Both the position numbers and the translations under genes were made by a program. The notes below the pieces were generated by a model. That model did no database searches and was not told the DNA's origin. It worked only from the letters and a program-made list of their open reading frames with translations. A stretch of 64,000 bases of DNA, taken from NCBI GenBank assembly GCA_022844135.1, contig JALHMG010000008.1, positions 1 through 64,000 on the forward strand. Reading direction: 5' to 3'. Of the stretch, positions 1 to 7,952 are shown piece by piece; the first letter of the stretch is position 1, and each line of letters opens with the position of its first letter. Origin of the DNA: Lysobacterales bacterium (GTDB lineage Bacteria > Pseudomonadota > Gammaproteobacteria > Xanthomonadales > SZUA-5).

Positions 1-838
1 AAGGAATCGGCTTCGCAAGGAGCCTCGCGACCCGGTGAGACGCACCACCAGGGGACAACTGGCGCCGCTGGCGCCTGGTCGCGTTGCTTGCGCGCTGAAA
101 ACCCACTGACGAAGCGCGACGAAACGAACGCAATGGCGTCTGAGCGGCTGTGTTGTTTGGATTCGATGGGTGTCCGCGTTTTTCTGTCCGCGTTTTTCTG
201 TCAATACGATCAATGACTTACGGTGTTAGGTGTCGAACTTGGGAGATCACACCGGCGAACAACGCCGGCCCTGTGAGAATTTGCGAGATTTCTTTGACGC
301 CATTCAGCAAGCTTTTGCGGTATCCATCGAGATAGAGGAGTTCGCGACAGGGGGGGGCGTTGATGAACTATCGATACTCTGCGAGCAAATCTCGCTGGCG
401 AGCGGCGAATACAAAGAAATCGTTTGCTAATGGTTTGGTGAGTCGAAATCCCATCCCAGTTTGTTCACCATCGCTTTCCTCATCGGGCGATCGATGCGAA
501 GCCTGTCGACCTCCAAAGTCTTGTCCCACCCCATTGAGTCTCGGCCGGTCACGAACGGAAAGGGCATTAGCCACCGCCCACATAGTGCCCGCCGACCTTT
601 CGGCTCTACCGGCAACTCATGCTTGGCGGTTCGCGGAAGCTGCCGGAATTCACATGAGGACTTAACAGTGCGGATGCCATCGATAGCCGTTGCCGGTCAC
701 CGCAAGCCAAGAACGCTGGCTACCCTCGAATCCGGATCCCGCAGATGAAGGTCGCTCTGGCGATCCGACAAATACAGACCCGACATAGCGATTTGAGCTA
801 TCGAGCCTCAGGGACACGAGCAACACAACCGCCGCCGG
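1..838. other. Left-edge region without a convincing gene
   Basis: Several short overlapping open frames occur on both strands here, but none carries a recognisable motif or a good ribosome binding site. One frame enters from the left edge and stays open to a TGA at 211-213, so the tail of an upstream gene is possible, but its translation is unremarkable. A frame from GTG at 230 to TAA at 430 (66 codons) has a protein-like acidic, amphipathic composition, but it starts directly after a stop codon and lacks a Shine-Dalgarno sequence. The stretch may hold decayed mobile DNA bordering the defence-type genes that follow. Confidence 0.4.
171..202. repeat. Tandem 14-bp repeat
   Basis: Two perfect adjacent copies of TGTCCGCGTTTTTC lie at 171-184 and 185-198, followed by the first four bases of a third copy. 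No gene is disrupted. This looks like a simple slippage-type tandem duplication. Confidence 0.85.
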
Positions 839-922
839 GTGCCGTCTACGAGTTTGGCCCAATCGGTGGACGCTCTTTCTGATACCTTGAGCCAACAACT
901 TTTCAGAGAAATCGAAGTCAAA

Positions 923-3900
923 ATGTCAGCGACGAATAAATCAAATAGCCCGGCCAAAGCGGAGAAAGCAAAACCGGGTCCTGCAGAAGAAAAAAAAATC
1001 GATCCGATCGAACGGCAGCTCGAAAAGGATCTTCATAAATGGCCCTACGCAACCGACACAATATATCAAAACCCCGATCCCGAACTACTGAAAGGTCACA
1101 CAAACTGGCTGTTAAGTCGCGCTATCAATACTAAAAGGCTCGTACTTTTTGCGGGCTCTGGCCTGAGTGCTGCTTATGGGCAGCCGTCCTGGAAGAGCTT
1201 TGTCGGAGAAATCGTTAGCCTATCAAAGGACCGCGAGATCTCCTTTCTGAAAACTAAACCATCCAGAACCAAACGCATTGCCGTACGTCGAGCTGCGGCT
1301 ACTCGGGACCATCTAATAACGGCCGCCAATGATCGACCTGAAACATTAGTACCAACTCTCCAGATTTGCCAATATATATATGAACTGACGGGTGGAGCGG
1401 CCGACTTTAGAAAAGCTGTGGCAAAGGTTTTTGCAGAAAACCCAATGGATCGCGACCGATCACCGCAGATCCACGATCCACTCCAACAACTCTGGCGAGA
1501 ACTCGGAATAGTTAAATTCCTCACCGTAAACTACGATAACGCCATTGAAAACTTCCTGATGCGAGAGAATGTGCGTATTGATCAAGACGGTTTTCTGGAG
1601 CAAGAATCCCCCGGTAATACAGGGGCTTTTTTGACCTCAACCTATAGATCCCAAAGCTTGGATGAATCAACGCTCGGCGACCTAATAGCATTTTCAGTTT
1701 CAGAGCGTCCAGATCAGACGCAAGTTTTCCATCTCCATGGACACGTAGACCAGAAATCCACTGCGTCTCGAAGACTATCCTCTTTGATAGTCACAGAGCG
1801 AGACTATCAAGCCCGCTACGCACAAGCCCACCCCAGGCACTCCAGCCTCGACTGCGCGATGAAGATTGCACTTACGTCGAACCCAATGCTTTTGGTAGGG
1901 ATCGGGCTGAACGAAGATGATATTCTTAGACCACTTCGACAGGCTCTAGAAGACGGAGCGCCTCTTTCTGATCGCCTAATTGTTGCTCTAATGCCCCAGT
2001 GGGATGACAACGACGCAATACTGCATCCTCATAGGTACCTAAACCGTTACGGGATATACAGTGTGTATTATGGCGGATCTGACCTCTCCCGGGTTTACCA
2101 GGAACTAAAGGCGCTTGGGAAGAGCAGTAAGGTTGCAATAAAAACACTTAATTCAGCCGATTCCTTGAAAAACCTTCTTCACAACTCGATTCTGGATGAT
2201 ACTGAAAAACGGCGTATATTGGCGATCGAAAAGCCAAATTTATTGCTCAGAGAGCTGATTCCGAGGGACGAACTAAACCGTCCGTTTACGATTGACGCGA
2301 GTCTAGATAGGGCTCTTGCTCGCAACTTGCAACTTGGCGCCAGAGAATTGGAGCGCTTGCAAATGCTGGCAACTGGACTTGCGTTGCGAATTAAGCTCAA
2401 TGATGCAATATGCCAACATAGGGACTGGTTAGCAAGATGGCAAGCGCCAACGCCAGCAAGAGTTCCTGCTTTGTTCAACCACACCAGAGCAGATTTCCAA
2501 ACGGGACATGAAGAGAACATTACGGGACCGAGGCAAACTATAATTGTGAGCCGACATGCTCAGCGCCTCGCAAGCTTTCCATTTGACGACCGATACCCTC
2601 ATCGTCGATTTTATAGTAACCTGCCATCGCAAACGTTTGAACGTTTTTTCGATGACTTGGCTAAACCCAAACTTGACCGAACGCCAAACCTGATAGTTGT
2701 GAATGCGCCTCGGGGCACTGGCAAGGGACACTTCGCAACGGCGCTATTGAACCCAGATCGAATCGATCGGCTCGCGCGAGCACTTGGGCGTGATCAGTAT
2801 GATCGAGTCGCCTACTTTAGCCTTGGAACAGCATCTCAAGTTGGCAGTGTGATTGATGGGCTTAACAGCTTCCTGGCGGGTGCCTGTGGGAATGCTAACG
2901 AAGATAGGAGCGGTATTTCGAGTTCTTACGAAAGCATGTCGCGACTTGCACAGACGCGGCATCTGCTTGAAAGCGTTAAGCGAGGGCGTCACCTCCTGAT
3001 AATTGGGTCAATCCATCGACTACTTCAGGATGGTGGTTTCCCAAAAAATTCCCACCTCGGTCGCTTTTTGACATGTCTTCTAGAGAATGACAACAGATTG
3101 ATCGACATTGTAGTTACTGGCGACTTCAGGTTGGTTTCCTATGCATCGGCAATGGGGCGATCGTCCAAAAGTATAAGCGAGACTTATTTTCATGTGGGTG
3201 AAAAAGACCGCAGATCCCGAGCTGTTGCAAACAGCGCCATTTTCGAGCTTCTCCGAAAACAGAAGCACGTCTTTGTCCAACTCCAGCGCGCAAATCATTT
3301 TTGGCTACTCAGGTATTTTTTTCCACACCTTTCGGCGCTTTTTAAGGCCGACGTGAACTCATTATCGCTCGATAGTTTTAGACGCGAGGTGCGCGCAGAG
3401 ATTGAAAACTACAGAATCTCTCAACCCACTTGGATGGTTCACACAGGAAAACCGCGGTCTGATGTAGAGGGATGCAGCGAGTTCCACGATATTTTGACTG
3501 AACTATGGAAATTGTTGGAAGGGAATCGGTATAGCTTTACGCTACTGGCGGCCTGTTGTGATATCGGGGCTGGTGATTCTAAATCTGAAGGAACGCTCAT
3601 CTTTGAAGAGAAAAAGATCCACAAGCAACGCTCTTGTATTCTCAGCTTTCTTCGTAAGGTTAAACTTGAACTGAGCGGCGCTAGGCCTGCGGCTAGGCAT
3701 CAGAAGCTGGTTTCACTTGTCCTAGAAGAGTATGAGCTCCGTCACAGAGAGCGGAAGAACTCGCTGGATTTCTCGATTCAGAGGTGCATTCTATGGCACC
3801 TGGCAGCTATGGACCAGCCCGTCGAACTCGAAGTTCTGGCTGGATGCGCTGGCATTCGTGATGCTATTCGTGTTAGGGGCAAATCAGTTAAGGCGAAAGT

Positions 3901-5590
3901 GAAACCCGGCGATTCAATTGCTATTTTGAGAGCGGCGGTAGAGGATTTGGTTTACAGGTGCCTTGTGATTGAATTCTGCCCATTTAAAGATGGTGATATG
4001 GGCTGTGGTACCGACGAAACGCATGGGGCTCCCATAGCAGTATCATTCGGAACTCGATATTCGGTACACAGATCGATTCAGCAGTTCGCGCTGTCTCATC
4101 TGGGGGGTATGTATGCGGAGTTTACGGAGAGCGATCCACTTACTGTTTCTATTTATGCTACGCAACCGAATGATTTGCCCTCGTTGACTAGTGAGAGCTA
4201 TGTTCAATTGCGAGATCTCGTGAGTTGTCTGACAGGTTTTCCGGAATCTGATAGAGCAGAACTTTTTCACGAAAAGGACTGCAGAGATCGAGACCTGCCG
4301 GAACTCCAGTCACTTAAGATAAGGGCTGCGCTGGGTGTCTTGCGAAGTGTGTTTTCTTGTGCGGTTTTGCATCGGCAGGCAGTTTATTCTCGAGTCGAAA
4401 CTGCCGGGAGGAACCGGCGTGTTGGATTGATCGAGGAGCATCGTCGTCAGGTATTCTGGCTAATCAACAGGACCTTCGATCTCGCGCGGAGCCGTGATAA
4501 AGAGAGAATTGCAAAAGAACCTGGAAAAACTATATCTAGTGATCTAGTGCAAAGCGATTATTGCCCATTGTATCGTGAGGAGCTCGTATGGGTTCTCAAT
4601 GAGTGTGGGGTGTTGAGTTACACTCAGGGTAGGTTGCACGACTCTATTGGGTTGCTTGATCGGGCGATGTTTCACGCTGAAGAGCTAGAACGCGGTGAGT
4701 TTGGCGGACTCAAAGCTAGAGTCGGTTTGAATAGAGTTGCGGTTGATATAGATCGGGGGCGCTTCAAGGAAGCCTTACGCCATCTGGATCGGATTTCGGC
4801 AACTCCAGATGAGACTCCTGTATTGCACCGACTCGCGGATTGCTATCGAGGCCTCGTTTTTCATTTAAAGGGTCGGCTCGATGAAGCGTTCGAGTGCTAT
4901 CACCGTGCTCTGCACGGACTTCATTCGGTGAGAACAGCTGCAAAGGGTTCAGAGGCGCCGAAGCGATATTCGGACTTGGGCTTACTCAGCCTGGGTCGGG
5001 CGAGAGCAGCAGCCATTACAACGCGTCATCTCGCGGATCTTTACCGACTGGAGCGGCGATATGATGATTCAGATCGGACGCTTACCGAGGCGCTGCACCT
5101 TGCGCAAGAGGGGAAGTACGAGGATATTCGGCACTCGATTCTTCTTGCACGGGTTCGTCTAACTCTAGCTCGATTGGGTACGCTTCCTTCTTGGCAAGAA
5201 CATATGCGGGATGCCCAGGCTGCGATGCTTGAGGTTGAGCATTACGCGCGTGAGATGGGAATACCTAGGCTTGAGTCGGAGATTTTGGAACTTCGGGCCC
5301 AGTTTCAGCTACGCGGTGGCGATCTACAGAGTGCAAGGGATTTCGCGTGTCGTGCAATTGAAATCGCGAATCTCCATGGATTGCTGCTACGCAAAATGCA
5401 ATGCATGAACGTCTTGGCGAAGGCCTTGTACGGCCTGAAGGAGTATGATCAAGCACGCTCAATAGCAATGGCGTCTTTGCAGATGGCGGAGCAAGTGGAT
5501 TACCACTGTCTCTATGCGGACGCGCATAGCCTCGTAGTTAAGCTCGAAGCGCATCGCCAAACGTCTGGTGAGAAAGAGGTTCATAGGTAG
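923..5590 (+). CDS. SIR2-STAND-TPR protein, candidate anti-phage NADase
   Basis: About 1555 residues from ATG 923; the frame is open back to a GTG at 839, and neither start has a strong ribosome site. An N-terminal SIR2-like fold spans roughly residues 70-390: FAGSGLSAAYG near 76, TVNYDNA near 200 and HLHGHVD near 269 match the NAD-binding and catalytic motifs of SIR2 proteins. A P-loop, PRGTGKGH, lies near 595, as in STAND NTPases. The expected Walker B strand near 689 reads LLIIGSIH and has no acidic residue. From about 1215 to the end the sequence is helical repeats of TPR type. SIR2-STAND proteins are known to sense phage proteins and deplete NAD (the Avs5-like and DSR groups), so a defence role is inferred. 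The gene is more A/T-rich than the flanking chromosome, which suggests transfer. A conserved companion gene follows about 240 bases downstream on the same strand. Confidence 0.8.
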   Translation: MSATNKSNSPAKAEKAKPGPAEEKKIDPIERQLEKDLHKWPYATDTIYQNPDPELLKGHTNWLLSRAINTKRLVLFAGSGLSAAYGQPSWKSFVGEIVSLSKDREISFLKTKPSRTKRIAVRRAAATRDHLITAANDRPETLVPTLQICQYIYELTGGAADFRKAVAKVFAENPMDRDRSPQIHDPLQQLWRELGIVKFLTVNYDNAIENFLMRENVRIDQDGFLEQESPGNTGAFLTSTYRSQSLDESTLGDLIAFSVSERPDQTQVFHLHGHVDQKSTASRRLSSLIVTERDYQARYAQAHPRHSSLDCAMKIALTSNPMLLVGIGLNEDDILRPLRQALEDGAPLSDRLIVALMPQWDDNDAILHPHRYLNRYGIYSVYYGGSDLSRVYQELKALGKSSKVAIKTLNSADSLKNLLHNSILDDTEKRRILAIEKPNLLLRELIPRDELNRPFTIDASLDRALARNLQLGARELERLQMLATGLALRIKLNDAICQHRDWLARWQAPTPARVPALFNHTRADFQTGHEENITGPRQTIIVSRHAQRLASFPFDDRYPHRRFYSNLPSQTFERFFDDLAKPKLDRTPNLIVVNAPRGTGKGHFATALLNPDRIDRLARALGRDQYDRVAYFSLGTASQVGSVIDGLNSFLAGACGNANEDRSGISSSYESMSRLAQTRHLLESVKRGRHLLIIGSIHRLLQDGGFPKNSHLGRFLTCLLENDNRLIDIVVTGDFRLVSYASAMGRSSKSISETYFHVGEKDRRSRAVANSAIFELLRKQKHVFVQLQRANHFWLLRYFFPHLSALFKADVNSLSLDSFRREVRAEIENYRISQPTWMVHTGKPRSDVEGCSEFHDILTELWKLLEGNRYSFTLLAACCDIGAGDSKSEGTLIFEEKKIHKQRSCILSFLRKVKLELSGARPAARHQKLVSLVLEEYELRHRERKNSLDFSIQRCILWHLAAMDQPVELEVLAGCAGIRDAIRVRGKSVKAKVKPGDSIAILRAAVEDLVYRCLVIEFCPFKDGDMGCGTDETHGAPIAVSFGTRYSVHRSIQQFALSHLGGMYAEFTESDPLTVSIYATQPNDLPSLTSESYVQLRDLVSCLTGFPESDRAELFHEKDCRDRDLPELQSLKIRAALGVLRSVFSCAVLHRQAVYSRVETAGRNRRVGLIEEHRRQVFWLINRTFDLARSRDKERIAKEPGKTISSDLVQSDYCPLYREELVWVLNECGVLSYTQGRLHDSIGLLDRAMFHAEELERGEFGGLKARVGLNRVAVDIDRGRFKEALRHLDRISATPDETPVLHRLADCYRGLVFHLKGRLDEAFECYHRALHGLHSVRTAAKGSEAPKRYSDLGLLSLGRARAAAITTRHLADLYRLERRYDDSDRTLTEALHLAQEGKYEDIRHSILLARVRLTLARLGTLPSWQEHMRDAQAAMLEVEHYAREMGIPRLESEILELRAQFQLRGGDLQSARDFACRAIEIANLHGLLLRKMQCMNVLAKALYGLKEYDQARSIAMASLQMAEQVDYHCLYADAHSLVVKLEAHRQTSGEKEVHR

Positions 5591-5830
5591 CAGGACCTCG
5601 AGTTTGCGATAGCCGTACGTCGAGGCGTCTGCTCTGATAATTGGCGTTTCGTTGCGAGCTGACAGGAGGTATCGATGCTTGTCCGAGTGGGCCAATTGAG
5701 TCCTCGACTGGTTGGACGGCTGCATCGTTAGGTTCCGATTATCACTGGATGTCGTGCCGTTCCTCTTTAGATTCGGCTGGTCCGAAGACCTCACGGCAGG
5801 TCATAGTCCCTGAAGTCCTCGCCTACGGCG

Positions 5831-7321
5831 ATGGAGTGCACCTTGTCAGATTCTGGAACGACACCTTCTGAGCGCTACCTCCAACATTTGGGGAGGACTT
5901 CCTTTCTCTCGTTGTGGAGCCACGGAAATCCCTATACGACAGAGGGGATACGCGCCGGAAAGGGAGTTGGTAAGGAACTCTGCGATCTGTTAGTTGTATT
6001 CGGGAACGACATCGTCATATTCTCAGACAAGTACGTCAACTTCAGTCAGGTTGTTGAGCTGAGTGTGGCTTGGTCACGTTGGTACAGGAAAGCTGTGGCG
6101 AAATCGGCTCAGCAGCTAATTGGAGCTGAAGCGTGGATTCGTCGCTTTCCTTCTCAGGTCTTTGCTGATCCTTACTGTCAGTGTTCCCTGCCGGTGAGAA
6201 TTCCTACCGGTCCAGAAATGCGAGTACACCGAGTATGTGTTGCACTTGGTGCTTACGATGCTTGTCGAAGATTTTATGGTGGCGGTAGCATTGGAAGCCT
6301 CATGATTAATTCCGGCCTGAACGGAATCGATGAGCATACGAAGCCATTCACGGTTGGTAATGTCCTCCCAGAGAAGGGTTTTGTGCACGTTTTTGATGAT
6401 TTCTCGCTTACACAGATTCTCAACGAGCTTGACACGGCAAGTGATTTTATTTCATACCTCGTGGCCCGTGAGGATTTTCTGTCAGCGGAAAAACCGGTTG
6501 TGATTTCCGCTGGTGAGGAACAGCTTCTGGCGATCTATCTGACAAACACAGACGTCGATGGAAATCACGCTTTCGTCCTTTCGACAACCGGAGATCCTGA
6601 GGTAGTTTTCCTAGATGAAAGCTTCTGGGATTCAATGGTTTCTAATCCTCAGTACGGACGAAAAAAGGAGGCGGATCGCGTAAGCTACGTTTGGGATCGG
6701 TTGATCGAGCACTTCATATCATTCGGCGAACATGGAGAAAGGCGGAGCCAAGATTTTGAGTTTGCGTATCGGTTAATGGCCTCTGAGCCCCGCACCAGAC
6801 GCCGGCAGCTTGGTCACGCTTTGCAAGATCTGATGATCTCGACGCCCGTCGAACAGCGTGCAGTTCGCGTCGTCTTTTCCTCGGATGTTTCTGAAAAAGT
6901 ATTTGTCTTCTTGATTTGCCCCGTGCAGAATGGTTTGACTTACGCCGTTGATCGAAAGCGGCGGCAAGAGATGCTTTTGGCCTACTGCAATGTTGCAAAG
7001 CTACGCTTCAACGACTCAAATTATATAATAGGCATTGCTATTGATCCTCGTGATTCAGACGAAGTTTCTGCAGACCTTATAGCGCTTGATGTCTCAGGGT
7101 GGGGTGAGGTTGATTTCGAGAGAGCTCAGGCGTTGCAACGGGAGGCAAAAATATTGCTCGATGACAAAATTCGGGTCCGAATCGGGCGAACATCTGAATA
7201 TCCTGAGCACCGAAAATTACCTGTCAAGCAGGCCAAAAACAGTAATCGGGCGGAGCGCAATAAAGAGAATCGCAAACAGATGCAGCGCGCGAGTCGTCGT
7301 CGCAACCGAAAAAAGCGTTGA
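5831..7321 (+). CDS. Conserved companion protein of unknown function, nuclease-like N-terminus
   Basis: 496 residues from ATG 5831, on the same strand as the SIR2-STAND gene and 240 bases after it. No named domain is recognised with certainty. Residues 47-67 hold GKELCDLLVV followed by a second hydrophobic strand ending IFSDK. This pattern of helix glutamate, strand aspartate, then strand ending in lysine resembles the core of PD-(D/E)xK or NERD-type nucleases, although the residue two before the lysine is serine rather than D/E. The middle contains a glycine-rich GGGS turn and a GFVHVFDD strand. The last 30 residues are extremely basic (RRRNRKKR at the end), as in nucleic-acid-binding tails. 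I recall similar unnamed proteins in many bacteria, but give no family name. Base composition matches the preceding gene rather than the core chromosome. Confidence 0.65.
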   Translation: MECTLSDSGTTPSERYLQHLGRTSFLSLWSHGNPYTTEGIRAGKGVGKELCDLLVVFGNDIVIFSDKYVNFSQVVELSVAWSRWYRKAVAKSAQQLIGAEAWIRRFPSQVFADPYCQCSLPVRIPTGPEMRVHRVCVALGAYDACRRFYGGGSIGSLMINSGLNGIDEHTKPFTVGNVLPEKGFVHVFDDFSLTQILNELDTASDFISYLVAREDFLSAEKPVVISAGEEQLLAIYLTNTDVDGNHAFVLSTTGDPEVVFLDESFWDSMVSNPQYGRKKEADRVSYVWDRLIEHFISFGEHGERRSQDFEFAYRLMASEPRTRRRQLGHALQDLMISTPVEQRAVRVVFSSDVSEKVFVFLICPVQNGLTYAVDRKRRQEMLLAYCNVAKLRFNDSNYIIGIAIDPRDSDEVSADLIALDVSGWGEVDFERAQALQREAKILLDDKIRVRIGRTSEYPEHRKLPVKQAKNSNRAERNKENRKQMQRASRRRNRKKR

Positions 7322-7449
7322 GTAACGGCACTGCTTTCTTCTTGGGTGCTTCTACTAACATGGAGTCAACATTTTGACATCGCCGACATTCGTAATCGAG
7401 TCGCAAAGTCTGGTGCGCTGGGTCAATTTTTATACGCTCCGCGTCCGAG

Positions 7450-7893
7450 TTAATCAAATAGAGCGCGACATCTCTTCGTATTGCCGAATCTGCCGAAATA
7501 GGCACTCCAGCGAGTCAACAGTCGATGCAGATGAAACCATGCGCGGCAATGCTCCGCCACGATCTGTGCTTTGGCTTTCTCATCGCTATCCAAATCCGGA
7601 TGGAAGAAGTGAACCATCTTGTTTCGATGGTTTGCCATAGCGCGAAAGCCATCGTAGGCGTCCCCAACGTCCTCGCCTGCAACATTGCGAAGCCGCGATC
7701 TGGATTCATCCAGCGTGACCGAAACGAAATCACCTGCCATGAACTTCGTCAGGTTCGCTTGCTCAGGTTTCGAGACAGTTAACGGCCAGCGCTCCTTCAT
7801 CTGTCGCGCCCTTAGGTGTACTTCCACGGCCGCGGAGAAGTGGATGACTGAATACTTGGGATCCCCGTCGAACTCCTCAATGCCACGCTCCAA
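7450..7893 (-). pseudogene. HEPN-domain protein, probably decayed
   Basis: The open frame begins at a TTG (7893) and encodes 147 residues. Residues 90-95 read RNKMVH, the R-x4-H signature of HEPN ribonucleases, with asparagine right after the arginine as is common. The region before it (PKYSVIHFSAAVEV) looks like the first HEPN helix. In the same frame upstream, an ATG at 7932 encodes MSHEAVFE, then TAA (7908-7906), then CLRFLERGIEEFD. The natural N-terminus therefore appears to be cut off by one stop codon. The protein also ends abruptly after FGRFGN with an unrelated-looking tail. It faces the companion gene across a 128-base gap and lies just downstream of cphA. An inactive remnant of a defence or toxin gene is most likely; re-initiation at TTG is possible. 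Confidence 0.55.
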
Positions 7894-7952
7894 AAATCGA
7901 AGGCATTACTCGAAGACGGCTTCATGGCTCATTTCTCGAGCTATTGAGACGT

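Noticed and set aside
427-615. Minus-strand 62-codon frame near the left edge
   Set aside because: It has some protein-like stretches but no homology I recognise, and it competes with another frame over the same bases.
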